Source of the DNA: Tritrichomonas musculus | Taxonomy: Eukaryota; Parabasalia; Tritrichomonadida; Tritrichomonadidae | DNA length: 64,000 bases | Assembly: GCA_039105265.1 (NCBI GenBank) | Contig: JAPFFF010000029.1 | Span: 1,798,001-1,862,000, forward strand | Reading direction: 5' to 3' | In this document: piece by piece, positions 11,061 to 22,072 of the stretch | Numbering within the stretch: the stretch's first letter is position 1 | How the letters are laid out: each line of letters opens with the position of its first letter | The notes under the pieces: model-generated | What the model saw: the letters and a program-made list of their open reading frames with translations, nothing else | What the model was told of the DNA's origin: nothing | Database searches by the model: none | Translations under genes and position numbers: made by a program

Positions 11061-13104
11061 TGAAATTCAAAAATTAAAATATTCATTCTACAATATTGCA
11101 TCTTGCATGTAAATCAGGAAATCTTGAACTTGTTAAATATATCATGTCATTAAATAAAATCGATATCACATCAAAAACTATTTTATTTATTTCTTATTCT
11201 ATTTCAATCATCATAAATTTATTCCATTTCAATTATTTTAAATTTATGGTATTTCAATCATCATAAATTTATGACATTTCAATCATAATAAATTTATTCT
11301 GTTTCAATCATCATGAATTTTAATGGAATTCAAAAATTAAAATATTCATTATACAATATTGCATCTTGCATGTGAATCAGGAAATCTTGAACTTGTTAAA
11401 TATATCATATCATTAAATAAAATTGATATCACATCAAAAACTATTTTATTTATTTCTTATTCTATTTTAATCATCATAAATTTATCGCATTTCAATCATC
11501 ATGAATTTTAATAAAATTTCAAAATTAAAATATTAATTATACAATATTGCATCTTGCATGCGAATCAGGAAATCTTGAACTTGTTAAATATATCATGTCA
11601 TTAAATAAAATCGATATCACATCAAAAACCATTTTATTTATTTTTTATTCTATTTCAATCATCATAAATTTATTCCATTTCAATCATCATAAATTTATTC
11701 TATTTCAATCATCATAAATTTATTACATTTCAATCATCATAAATTTATTCTATTTCAATCATAATAAATTTATGACATTTCAATCATAATAAATTTATTC
11801 TGTTTCAATCATCATGAATTTTAATGGAATTCAAAAATTAAAATATTCATTCTACAATATTGCATCTTGCATGTAAATCAGGAAATCTTGAACTTGTTAA
11901 ATATATCATGTCATTAAATAAAATCGATATCACATCAAAAACTATTTTATTTATTTCTTATTCTATTTCAATCATCATAAATTTATTCCATTTCAATCAT
12001 TATAAATTTACTCCATTTCAATCATTATAAATTTATCACATTTCAATCATCATAAATTTATAACATTTCAATCATGATAAATTTATTCTATTTCAATCAT
12101 CATAAATTTATGGTATTTCAATCATCATAAATTTATGGCATTTCAATCATCATAAATTTATTATATTTCAATCATCATAAATTTATCCCATTTCAATCAT
12201 CATGAATTTTAATGAAATTCAAAAATTAAAATATTCATTCTACAATATTGCATCTTGCATGCGAATCAGGAAATCTTGAACTTGTTAAATATATCATATC
12301 ATTAAATAAATTCGATATCATATCAAAAACTATTTTATTTATTTCTTATTATATTTCAATCATCATAAATTTATTCCATTTCAATCATCATAAATTTATT
12401 CTGTTTCAATCATCATGAATTTTAATGGAATTCAAAAATTAAAATATTCATTATAATATATTGCATCTTGCATGCGAATCAGGAAATCTTGAACTTGTTA
12501 AATATATCATATCATTAAATAAAATTGATATCACATCAAAAACTATTTTATTTATTTCTTATTCTATTTTAATCATCATAAATTTATCACATTTCAATCA
12601 TCATAAATTTATCACATTTCAATCATTTTAAATTTATCACATTTCAATTATTATAAATTTATCGCATTTCAATCATCATAAATTTATCACATTTCAATCA
12701 TCATAAATTTATTCTATTTTAATCATCATAAATTTATGACATTTCAATTATCATAGATTTATGGCATTTCAATCATCATGAATTTTAATAAAATTTCAAA
12801 ATTAAAATATTAATTATACAATATTGCATCTTGCATGCGAATCAGGAAATCTTGAACTTGTTAAATATATCATGTCATTAAATAAAATCGATATCACATC
12901 AAAAACCATTTTATTTATTTCTTATTCTATTTCAATCATCATAAATTTATTCCATTTCAATTATCATAAATTTATTATATTTCAATCATTATAAATTTCA
13001 TGTTATTTTTAATTTAATTTTTTTTTAAAACAGCTCTTGATATCGCAAGAGAGAATGGATATATCGAAATTGCTCAATTTCTTGCAAACCAAACTAAACA
13101 ATAA
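11061..13104 (+). repeat. Ankyrin modules separated by 22-bp minisatellite spacers
   Basis: Seven copies of an ankyrin coding module (ILHLAC, SGNLELVKYI, LNKIDITSKT) start near 11095, 11362, 11549, 11860, 12250, 12471 and 12822. Each is followed by a spacer with three parts: a constant 5' part (ATTTTATTTATTTCTTATTC), a variable number of ~22-bp units based on TTTCAATCATCATAAATTTA, and a mostly constant 3' part ending CAAAAATTAAAATATTCAT. The locus closes with an in-frame ankyrin end at 13027-13104 (TALDIARENGYIEIAQFL then a TAA). The spacers are almost free of GT and AG dinucleotides, so standard splice sites are not evident. Confidence 0.75.
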
Positions 13105-13203
13105 CTTTTTTTTACTATCACTTTATAAATAAACAAACAAATCGCCAAAACTATTTTATCAATTGCAAAATATAACTGAAACTTTTTTTAGAATAAATAT
13201 ATC

Positions 13204-13630
13204 TTAAATAATATGATTATATAAAATATCTTTGAATGATATGTAGCTATATCGTCTTGAATAATCATTGAATGTAAAAAGAAGAGTTTCACGATTCAAA
13301 AGAAAATTTCCATCTGAAACGATTTTTTCAAGTTTATCAATAGTGATTCTTTTCAATTTATCACGATTAGTCTCACATAATTCATAGAAATGTAATGAAA
13401 TATATCCTATTTCCTTAATAATTAAGTGAGTATAAAAATGATGAAGCAATTCATGTTGTGGATTTATGGGTATCTTTGATTGAGAATGTCTCTTATTCCA
13501 TTATTTAACGAATTTATCGTTAATTATTCTTGTATCATCTTCTTTTATTGATGGGTTCACATGTTTTATTATTTTATGAGCAATTCCAAAATCACAACTA
13601 TGTGGGTAAAATTGATCTTCTATATTTCTA
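13204..13630 (-). pseudogene. Decayed host gene, BTB/BACK-like C-terminus
   Basis: On the minus strand the frame reads as protein from about 13630 down to the stop at 13204 (FYPHSCDFGIAHKIIKHVNP, later LKRITIDKLEKIVSDGNF) with a single in-frame TAA near 13504. The second half resembles the segment following the BTB domain in many trichomonad proteins, in which a line of the type LEKIVSD precedes a LLFTF-like helix. This is from memory of the family, not a search. No start codon or BTB fold remains upstream, so it looks like a 3' gene remnant. Confidence 0.4.
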
Positions 13631-14620
13631 TATTATCTCAATTTAGTTAAAAATAAAACAGAAAAAATATACCATCATTATGAAATCTTTAAATTTTGGT
13701 AATTTTAAAAATATAGGTAGGGAAAATGGTCGGGTGGTCAATTGAAAAAAGTCGGGTATTGAGCGAAAAAAGTAGAGTATGAATGGAAAAAAATAATTCT
13801 TTTTCAGAAAAAAGTAAAGTAATCTTCAGAAATATTTTTTACTTCTTCAGAAATATTTTCTTCTTCTTTAGAAAAAGGTCGTTCTTTTTTAGAAATATTT
13901 TTTTCTTTTTTAGAAAATGACGAATTCATTTTTAGAAAAAGGTCCTTCTTTTTTAGAAGTATTTTTTACTTTATTAGAAAAACGTCGAACCATGAATAGA
14001 AATAAAATTTGGGCTTTTTTAAAAAATACCAGTTTCTCAACTATAAAACTAAATATTATGTTTTAATCGATCACCTGATCAGAAAAATTGCTTTAAATAT
14101 CATTATTATTTTAGGGAGGACGGACAAAAAGTCTAAAATTCAAAAGTAAAAATTCAATGAGTTTTCACAAAATTAAAATAAGAAAATAAAAAGATTTAAA
14201 TATTATAAAATAAAGTGTAATAATAGTGTATTTTAATAATTTATGTATTATGCATATTATGTGCATTAAAAAATTATAGAAAAAAATATCTTTATAGGCA
14301 AGGAAAAATATGCATATCAATTATTTTTTTCATTCAAATTTTAAAATTTTTAAAAATTTTATTATTTGTTATTAAATAATATATATATTGAGATATTTGT
14401 GTATTGTAATTGTAAAAAATATTGAAGCCAAAATGAATGGACCTCAGAAAGTATAATATAAAGACATATATCCATTCCTCAATATCAATATTATATAAAT
14501 TATATACAATCTGATACTATATTAATATAAAGAAAAAAAATATTTTATTCACAGCACAATTAAAATATTTTGTTAATATTAAGCATTTATTTTTTTTAGA
14601 AAGCACAAGTTTTTAAGGAA
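13631..14620. other. AT-rich flank with a TTTTTTAGAAA-type minisatellite
   Basis: No gene was recognised. Between about 13780 and 13990 short units based on TTTTTTAGAAATATTTTT and TTTAGAAAAAGGTC recur in a degenerate array. The rest is AT-rich DNA up to the left end of the Maverick element. Confidence 0.5.
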
Positions 14621-14875
14621 AACATCAATAGTATTTGGAGTGATGTCTGGCTTACAGCCAAACATCCCTCCAAACCCCGTAGCCCATTCATTTTTTCGTC
14701 ACAGTTGTAAAATTCGCGTTTTTGGATAACTTCCCAGATACTCTACTGCCCGCACTATGCTTTCATTAAAAACACCTGTTTTTTATTAACAACGAACTTT
14801 TCACTCAGGACATTTACGTTTCATTCAATTTCACGACAACATCATTTTTTGTCACTTCAATGTCGCCGTCTATTT
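14621..14875 (+). repeat. Left terminal inverted repeat of the Maverick
   Basis: It begins AACATCAATAGTATTTGGAG and matches, inverted, the sequence at 43854-44108 with only a few differences. It contains the complement of the CGGCGACATTGAAGTGAC segment seen at the other end. No gene lies in it. Confidence 0.9.
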
Positions 14876-15213
14876 CTGACGGGACCATTTCGGGAAAAAT
14901 GAAAGGCCAAAAATAATTACTCATACAAGTGGCTTACAGCTTTTTTCAGTAAGCTTCTTACTCTCATGTCTCTGTCATACTTCTTTTGTATCTTCTCTAT
15001 GTACCGTTCATCCTTTCGGTTATCAGCATTATTGAGAACTCTACGATAATACTTTAATCTCCAGTTAATTCTCGCTAATGTATCTGTAGCAAAAGTTTTT
15101 TTCTGGTATGGCTTTCTTGTTGCTAAATGGTTTTCGGTCATGCTCTTTGCAGTCGCAAATCCTTCGGTCATGCTCTTTTCCATGCGGAAAAAAGTTTCTT
15201 TTACGATGCTGAA

Positions 15214-16677
15214 ATGTTCTATAAAGAAACAGCTGAGTCTGAAATGGAATCACTAGAGGAGCAAGATGAAGACATGATTGGGACAGCTAAGGGATTGAAG
15301 ATATCTAAGGCGTATCAAATGTATAACTATATTGATAATACAGAATTGGATGACGAGAACGAGCTCATAATGGAACTTACAGATAAATTGTTCGAGCTCA
15401 TAAAAGCCATTGCTCCCGCATTAACTATAATCGAATATAATCGTCTAATGATTCTGTTAAGAAGCAGTTTAAGTAAAATAGTACAGCCTACTACCAGGCA
15501 AGCACTTATAGCAGATATAAATACTGCAACGAGCAATAAGATACCACCAGATGCAATAATGGAAATAATAAAGGTCATGACGGTCATACGATTGGAATCT
15601 GTTGGAGAAGATTATGTATCTGGTATATTTAACTTTGCAGCAAGACAATATAGAGATTTACCGCAACAGTATAGATTCACTCCAGGCACAGTAATAGGGT
15701 TTAAGAGTAAACAAAAAGCAGAATCGCTAAAGCAACAGTTTGGTACATTAAACATAAACAAAACAGCTTTCACTACATCTTTTCCATTGAAGCGAAATCG
15801 AAAATGTTACCAACTACATAAAACAGGAGCGCGTCATTCCTATATCATCGATATAATGTTCGAGGATAGAGGAATTATTCCCTCCAGCAACGAAAAGGCT
15901 ACATTTTGTTATTTGTTAGCGATAAACATTAATACTCGTTTCCTGTACGCACAACTTATGAATAAGGTTATAAATGCCGCTACGAACTCGTATGGGAAAG
16001 TAAATGTGAAATCGTCACGTTCTTTCATATTAGCAATGGAAAGGTTCTATCAGCAGGGTATTATTATCAGGCACTTATACGGAGATTCAGAGAAAAGTTT
16101 CTGGTCTCCCGCAGCGACAGGCTTTTATGATAAACATAATATTGTCGATTACTGGCCGGTTCCTAGGCAGAAAAAGGTTCAGTATCCGCCATTCATGAAG
16201 ACAAAAAGGAAGCTTAATGATAAAACCGAACCGCTTCACGGTGCACTTGCCATTATGGATAGAGTGATAAGAACATTAAGGGATATGGCATACAACATGG
16301 AAGTTGATGTAATAACACCAGAGATAATGGAAATGCTTGTATCACAGTACAATAACGCTCCTCATAGCACATTAAGTAAATATGCAGGATTCCCTGTAAG
16401 CCCTGCTCAAGCTCATTCAGATATCGAACTGGAAGACTTAATTGTAAGACGTATAGCACAAGAGAATTACATGATTCGTGCAAGACCAAACTTTTATATC
16501 CCTAATGGAACAAAGGTAAAGGTCTACAACGAAAAAGATACAATGAATAAAAGGCGCAGTATTGTACAGCCGGGTGACAATGAAGTGATTGCATTCACTG
16601 AAGGCTTATACATGGTCAAAAATAATTACAACGATGAACTACAGAGTGTGCCTAGGTGGAAGTTGCAGCCTATATAG
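15214..16677 (+). CDS. Maverick integrase (rve family)
   Basis: A retroviral-type integrase core is recognisable by DIMFEDRG, the strand text LLAININTRFLYAQLMNK, a second acidic site in YGDSEKSFWS, and the helix-rich part (IMDRVIRTLRDMAYNMEV, QYNNAPHSTLSKYAGFPVSP) typical of Maverick and Tlr-type integrases. The C-terminus (GTKVKVYN to VPRWKLQPI) is an SH3/chromo-like tail. The open frame extends upstream to 15127 into repeated TCGGTCATGCTCTT text, so I take the ATG at 15214 (15244 is also possible). It is convergent with the polymerase gene, the two ends overlapping by 8 bp. It should insert the element using its terminal inverted repeats. Confidence 0.88.
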   Translation: MFYKETAESEMESLEEQDEDMIGTAKGLKISKAYQMYNYIDNTELDDENELIMELTDKLFELIKAIAPALTIIEYNRLMILLRSSLSKIVQPTTRQALIADINTATSNKIPPDAIMEIIKVMTVIRLESVGEDYVSGIFNFAARQYRDLPQQYRFTPGTVIGFKSKQKAESLKQQFGTLNINKTAFTTSFPLKRNRKCYQLHKTGARHSYIIDIMFEDRGIIPSSNEKATFCYLLAININTRFLYAQLMNKVINAATNSYGKVNVKSSRSFILAMERFYQQGIIIRHLYGDSEKSFWSPAATGFYDKHNIVDYWPVPRQKKVQYPPFMKTKRKLNDKTEPLHGALAIMDRVIRTLRDMAYNMEVDVITPEIMEMLVSQYNNAPHSTLSKYAGFPVSPAQAHSDIELEDLIVRRIAQENYMIRARPNFYIPNGTKVKVYNEKDTMNKRRSIVQPGDNEVIAFTEGLYMVKNNYNDELQSVPRWKLQPI

Positions 16678-19600
16678 CAGCGTAGTGAAAGTATTCATCT
16701 CTGTTACCTTCCTGGTAAATTGTTTTTGTCTTTCTTAGGAATGCTTTCACTGTGCTTACTGTAAAGTCTGCATTCATCTTGAAGCATGGCTGGCCTTTGG
16801 TTAAATCAAAGGTTTGTTCATTGCCTTCATACATGTGCTTATATAGAGCCATATAGTCACCACCAAACTTAGTCTCACAGGCATGCTTAATAGAATTCCA
16901 TGTTAGCCCTTTACCGCGTATCATATAGTCTACCTGTCCTGTAGAATCTGTAAGCTTATCGATGTAGAGTTTCTTCATGAGGAACATTGATTCTACGGCC
17001 TTAGGTATTTCATCATGACCATTTATTGTCGGAAAATCTGAGTGGAATTGCCCCAACTGGGAACCGATAAGCTCTCGGCCATATTTCTCTTTGAATGCAG
17101 CAGTAAGCCTGCTTAAGTCTTCTACTTCAATGTGCATTGAATCTGTATCTTGGTAGTAGATATGACAGCCAATATCGTATGCAAGGCACATTACACGATT
17201 CATTATTCTCTTGGACATGCTCAATATCTGGATTCCTAACAGGCTGAAGTTGAAGTCTTTATCGATTGGTTTACGTACCTTTATGTCGTATATGTCACTA
17301 TTGTTTAGCTTCGTTGCTTCAATTATGCTCGTATAATGCCTCATCCAGAATTTATCGAAATCATCTCCTTCACGGACGTATCTATGCTCGAACTCTATTG
17401 GTTTCTGTATTGTCTTTCCATAGCAAGAATTCATGATTAACTTATAGATGTTCTGTAATGGATTACCTTGTTGTTTGTATTCAAGCCTCTTATTGAATAT
17501 CTCTTTGATTACTTTCTGGATGCTGTAATCTCTCTTTCCTGCCCAGTAGTAACCGCGAACGAACTCGAATTCTATCTTCTGGAACTCTATAAGGTCCTCT
17601 AACATGATATTATCTACAACCATAGTAAGGTTTTCATCAGGCTCTAACTTGTCTTCATTTAGATTTAGTCCATCAGGTGTCTTTCTGACTATTAATGGGA
17701 ATGCATAATGTTTATTCACTTTAGTTATTCTGATTTCTACTATGTACGCTCCCTGCCTCGATAAGAATTCCATATTAAGCTTATCCTCTGGTATTACTTC
17801 TGGTAGACCTTCAACGGTATAACATTCAGCCATTGCACTAGGGTATAAACTGACAGCATCGAAGTCACTTAATGGTTTCGTTGTGTGCCATTTCTTATTG
17901 TAAGCAGTCATACATCTTCCACCATAGACAGCTTGAGAGCAAAACTTTCTGACTATTCCACCGACTTTGTACAGGTTCTTATTGGGATAGTATACACGCC
18001 TGTTGAAGACTTCATTGGCCAGTGATGAGATACTAACGAACTCGAACGGGTCGATATTGAATTCTTTCTTGAAGTCGTTACGGAACTTGTTGAAGCCTTG
18101 ACGTAAGATGTTGACATCTTGCTTGCAGTAGAATGAACAATAAAGCCACATATCGAATTCATTCTCGCCTTTCCTGCATCCTTCTATGCTATCTATGTTC
18201 TCGTTAAATATCTTGTAGTCATCTTCCTTCCAGACCCTATCTTCATTCATTCCTGCTTCAGATATGATTCCTATTGCACCTGATTCGAGTCGTTCAAGTG
18301 TGTAGTATTTATACGGAAACAGTTCTTTTTTTACGCCTTTAATACCGAACATCTTAGGGAAATCACTGAGCTTGCTGGGAATAACTGGATAGGAATCCTT
18401 AAATGTTATCTTTTTTCCTTTGTATATGATTTTTGCTTTCATGGTCTTTGTGCCCTTAATGATAGAAGATGTAATGCCGAAACCGGCAAACATTCTGATA
18501 TCGTATGCGAGGTTATGGAAGTAGACAACAGCACCATCTGGGAGATAGTTTAACATCTGTACATTACAGTCTCTGCCTTTGAATACCCTAGAGTACTTTT
18601 CTGTTCCTTTCATGTCCTGTACGACACACATAAACGGCACGTGAATATCACCACTTACGTCTGCTTCGAAGTCTGCATACCAGTATGACGGTGGCGCTTT
18701 ATCTTTCTGTTTCTTATATACTTTCGGTTCTATGAGTTGCGTACAGAACTCTGGATTGTACTCTAACGATATCTCATTCATGTCCTTTTCTATTTCTTTA
18801 TAGTATATCGTATTGAGTATCATATACTGGCCCCAGTTGATGTGTTGGAAGAAGCCTTGTTTCATGAGCTCTCTGACCAGATTTGATGCCTTAATGAATG
18901 TTCTACCAGGTATTACTTTCTTATCCTTTATTTCTTTGTTATACATATTCTCTTTAGCTTCTTCATTGTCACTATTGGCGATTTCTCTCAGATGTTTTAT
19001 ATAGTAGTTGCTGAAAGGAGTTACTTCCTCGATGAAGAAGTGCTGACCGTTAATGCACATATTATGTGTTCTGTTAGGTGCTGCATTCTCTACTCCAATA
19101 TAGCTCTTATATTTACCATCTGTCATTACCTTAACTGTTTGTTTCTTGTTTCTTCCTACATATTCATCATCGATATACGTTATATGCAAATGCATCTTGA
19201 ATTCGTTTGCGATTGCCTCTAAATGCTTCTGTGATAAGTATCTGCTCTTGATTCTCATTCTGATTTTGTCTAGTTCTGCTTCGGTGTAGCATCCAGTTTG
19301 TTTTAATGCGTATACGAAGCAGCAGTCATCTAATTCTTTACGTTGGACTTGTTTGTTACCTTTTATTGCAACCACTACTGAATCGAATATCTGTAATCTC
19401 TTTAGGTACTCTACGATTTTCTGTGGTGTATCCGGTGTGGTTAGATAATGGAAGAATCCAGGTTCTTTATTCTTTTTCATTTCTCCTTGGTATCTGATTG
19501 GTACTATACCGACTCTAGTGAATATCGACCAAGAAGCAATAAGGTCATCAGGTCCTGGGTCTGAAACGATATCGGGAGAGATTTCATCATCGATTTGATA

Positions 19601-20296
19601 TACGAAGCTTTCTTCGGTTAATTTACGGACCAGTTCTTGTAAGTGTTCAGGTGTAAGTGGTATAGCCTTAGGTTGCATAGTGTTATTGACCTGAAAGAGC
19701 AAAACGAAACGGTTCATATCTTCTTGCAGTGGTCTTATTGCTTCATCGAAGAACTGTCTGAGTCGTGGGAAGAGTAATTTACGGCCGCGTAATGTGAATT
19801 GTTCGAAGTCAACAAACCAGTCTGTTGGGTTATCATATAGTCTCTGCATTGTAGCTTCAACGAGTTCTGCTTGGCCATCGTTAAGTTCATTTTGTTGTTG
19901 CCTCCATTCAGCATAGTTTCTAGGTCGTTGATGGAACTGTGATAACTTCTTATCGATAGCATCAAATGGGTCTTCAGGTATTAGATATGGTAAACGGTAT
20001 TCCAACAATACTGTATCGCTCCATCTTCTTTCGAGTCTTTTCTGTTCTTCTCTGATTGGTCTGTAGTATGCTCTGGCGAAATTAATGATTTGATTGAAGT
20101 TGTTACGGTCTCCGGTATAGTTGGTCTGGTTCAACATTGGTACGATTTCATCTTGCCATAAGTATCTTGCTAGTCTTGCGTCACGGTGGTCATAAAGGTC
20201 AAATGCGTCTTGCCATTGTGCTACTGTTGTTCTGTCACCATTGAAAGCGTTATAGATTTTTACGAGTTGCTTGAGAGTGAAGTTTGGCTGAGTCAT
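16670..20296 (-). CDS. Maverick protein-primed DNA polymerase B, 1208 aa
   Basis: A family B polymerase of the protein-primed group. The exonuclease domain is shown by ADFEAD near residue 550 and HNLAYDIRM downstream. Polymerase motifs are SLYPSAMA near 812 (motif A), NSCYGKT near 955 (motif B) and YYQDTDSMHIE near 1048 (motif C). The N-terminal ~500 residues are extra. They contain a segment DDCCFVYALKQTG near 322-335 followed by an HLHITYI block and a later GQHFF block, which recalls OTU-like cysteine peptidases; that is inference. Upstream, TTTTTTTTCGGGTAAAATAG directly precedes the ATG, resembling the motif before other genes of this element. Confidence 0.95.
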   Translation of the reverse strand: MTQPNFTLKQLVKIYNAFNGDRTTVAQWQDAFDLYDHRDARLARYLWQDEIVPMLNQTNYTGDRNNFNQIINFARAYYRPIREEQKRLERRWSDTVLLEYRLPYLIPEDPFDAIDKKLSQFHQRPRNYAEWRQQQNELNDGQAELVEATMQRLYDNPTDWFVDFEQFTLRGRKLLFPRLRQFFDEAIRPLQEDMNRFVLLFQVNNTMQPKAIPLTPEHLQELVRKLTEESFVYQIDDEISPDIVSDPGPDDLIASWSIFTRVGIVPIRYQGEMKKNKEPGFFHYLTTPDTPQKIVEYLKRLQIFDSVVVAIKGNKQVQRKELDDCCFVYALKQTGCYTEAELDKIRMRIKSRYLSQKHLEAIANEFKMHLHITYIDDEYVGRNKKQTVKVMTDGKYKSYIGVENAAPNRTHNMCINGQHFFIEEVTPFSNYYIKHLREIANSDNEEAKENMYNKEIKDKKVIPGRTFIKASNLVRELMKQGFFQHINWGQYMILNTIYYKEIEKDMNEISLEYNPEFCTQLIEPKVYKKQKDKAPPSYWYADFEADVSGDIHVPFMCVVQDMKGTEKYSRVFKGRDCNVQMLNYLPDGAVVYFHNLAYDIRMFAGFGITSSIIKGTKTMKAKIIYKGKKITFKDSYPVIPSKLSDFPKMFGIKGVKKELFPYKYYTLERLESGAIGIISEAGMNEDRVWKEDDYKIFNENIDSIEGCRKGENEFDMWLYCSFYCKQDVNILRQGFNKFRNDFKKEFNIDPFEFVSISSLANEVFNRRVYYPNKNLYKVGGIVRKFCSQAVYGGRCMTAYNKKWHTTKPLSDFDAVSLYPSAMAECYTVEGLPEVIPEDKLNMEFLSRQGAYIVEIRITKVNKHYAFPLIVRKTPDGLNLNEDKLEPDENLTMVVDNIMLEDLIEFQKIEFEFVRGYYWAGKRDYSIQKVIKEIFNKRLEYKQQGNPLQNIYKLIMNSCYGKTIQKPIEFEHRYVREGDDFDKFWMRHYTSIIEATKLNNSDIYDIKVRKPIDKDFNFSLLGIQILSMSKRIMNRVMCLAYDIGCHIYYQDTDSMHIEVEDLSRLTAAFKEKYGRELIGSQLGQFHSDFPTINGHDEIPKAVESMFLMKKLYIDKLTDSTGQVDYMIRGKGLTWNSIKHACETKFGGDYMALYKHMYEGNEQTFDLTKGQPCFKMNADFTVSTVKAFLRKTKTIYQEGNRDEYFHYAAI

Positions 20297-21109
20297 CTAT
20301 TTTACCCGAAAAAAAATTTTGTTTTTATTTACATTCGAGATATTGCGTTTTTTCTCGGCATCCCTCACGAACATTCATATATTACTTCTTAGCAATCTAT
20401 CAGTTTCCATATACGGAAAATCGCTATTTTTGGCAACAGGCTATTTTTCACTGTTAGTTACCGGAAGTGTTGTAACGAATTTCTAGTGTTTTATATTAAA
20501 TGTTATTCTGCAACAGTTCTATAATGCAGACAAAATATATAGCATATCTGATTCTCCGTAACGTGTGCTACATAATGGTGAAGGAACGGGCTTTCAATAT
20601 AGAATACTTATCGAGATACGATAGGATAAAAATCGAAGCAAAATTAATGGGAAATAATAGCGGAAATGTGATGTGAAAAAATATGGTCTTAACGGTCGCC
20701 AAAATAAACGGTCGCTAAATAAACGGTCGCCAGTGAACGGTCGTCATGGTAAACGGTCACCTTAACGTACATAATCGTTAAAGTAATAAATATAACCACA
20801 TTCTTGTCAATCGTCTCTTGTCTGGGAGAACCATTCAATTTTCTATACTTGTCTCATACAAGAAAAACCGTTACTGTTTCTATTTTGCCCGTTACTGTTT
20901 TTCTATATCTGGTTAACATAATAGAGTAATCCGTTATGTATATATTATTGTCCGTTATTGTTTCTATATTGCTCGTTATTGTTCTTCTATATATAGTTAA
21001 CGCAATAACATTACTGGTTAACGAAAACAGAAAAATAGAGATTAATGCAAAGTCGCCGTAGCAAACATATAGTATATTCGGGCGTAGATTCCGAATATCG
21101 CATTTATTT
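20297..21109. other. Non-coding Maverick region with two short-repeat clusters
   Basis: Between 20690 and 20765 five or more units of AACGGTCGCC with small variations lie close together. Between about 20866 and 21020 a second cluster repeats CCGTTAYTGTTTCTATAT and GTTAAC-containing text. No reading frame uses this DNA convincingly. Iterated short units between divergent gene blocks could be a control region or replication site, but nothing specific identifies one. Confidence 0.6.
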
Positions 21110-21331
21110 TCACCCAGGATTCTTTGTTGGAGCTGTATAGTACCCATCCGAGCCAAAATATTCCAGTGTAGGATTCTTTGAGTTATCGAATTTAGGTAAC
21201 ATCTTTGATACTTGATTGACCAGTGGTATTTTATCTATTATTGATTTCGTTTTATTCCATCCATACTTGAATCCATTAACGAAGTCCTTTGCTGCATCTT
21301 TTATCTGCTTGAACCAGCTCCCAAAAGCCAT
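21110..21331 (-). CDS. Small Maverick protein starting MAFGSWFK, 73 aa
   Basis: A small basic protein with an amphipathic N-terminal helix (MAFGSWFKQIKDAAKDFVNG). Its first eight residues are identical to those of the 97-residue protein at 39794-40087 near the other end of the same element. In Maverick-like elements such small amphipathic proteins are often minor virion or membrane-active components; the role here is inference. Upstream is TTTATTGCACAC, also found upstream of the gene at 27646-27978. Confidence 0.6.
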   Translation of the reverse strand: MAFGSWFKQIKDAAKDFVNGFKYGWNKTKSIIDKIPLVNQVSKMLPKFDNSKNPTLEYFGSDGYYTAPTKNPG

Positions 21332-21420
21332 TTTAGCCGTATAGAAAATACATTTTTGTGTGCAATAAAATGATTGCGCGCTTTAGCAAGCGCTCTCAGC
21401 ACTTTTTTGCATAGCAAAAA

Positions 21421-22056
21421 GTGATGACTCTAAGAGCAGCTAGAATACTAAGCAGTGAAACAGACAATACGATAAAGCAAGAGCAAAACACTAATGTTAA
21501 CATAAAGATAACGCCACGGCAGCAAAGCTTTCGACCGCAGGGAGAACAGCAACCAGTTCCTGGTAACGTAAATTTTACTCAAGCCAACCAGCCAAAGGAT
21601 TCGTTACCGGCTGGTCAGGCTTTACATACACAGACGAATCCGGAGAGTTTACAGTATCCATCAGCAGCAGTAACAAACAGCAATTCCCTGTTGGCACAAG
21701 AGAGAGGCATTACAGATTTAGGCCTTGAGTTAGATTCATTAGAGAAGAAAAATAGGTTCCTGGAGTTGCTCGTTGAGATGTACTCTGAGAATCCACTAAA
21801 AGTAAACTCATATGTAGTATGTAAGAGTGGTACATTAATGAGCATGATAAAGCTACTAACAGATTGCGATAAAGTAGATTTCGTTCTGGATGACTATGAA
21901 GTTGGTTGTGGTTGCTCTGCTTCTACTGCAAAGCTGATAAAGATAGATAAAATACTTGTCACTAAGGATGGCCGTACAGAAGAGTTGAAGTATTGCTATA
22001 ACGATATCTATACCGAATTCATTAAATATGGGATATCACTGAAGCTGTGCTGCTAA
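21421..22056 (+). CDS. Maverick protein of unknown function, 211 aa
   Basis: Residues 1 to ~95 are Gln/Asn/Pro-rich and probably disordered. Residues ~95-211 look folded, with a Leu-rich helix (LGLELDSLEKKNRFLELLVE) and a C-terminal part with five Cys, including GCGCS and the final LCC. I do not recognise the family. It is followed after 16 bp by another small plus-strand frame. Confidence 0.55.
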   Translation: MMTLRAARILSSETDNTIKQEQNTNVNIKITPRQQSFRPQGEQQPVPGNVNFTQANQPKDSLPAGQALHTQTNPESLQYPSAAVTNSNSLLAQERGITDLGLELDSLEKKNRFLELLVEMYSENPLKVNSYVVCKSGTLMSMIKLLTDCDKVDFVLDDYEVGCGCSASTAKLIKIDKILVTKDGRTEELKYCYNDIYTEFIKYGISLKLCC

Positions 22057-22072
22057 TTTTATTGCCAGAAAA

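Noticed and set aside
14917-15253. Minus-strand frames next to the left Maverick end
   Set aside because: They overlap the repeated TCGGTCATGCTCTT stretch and the integrase head; no family resemblance.
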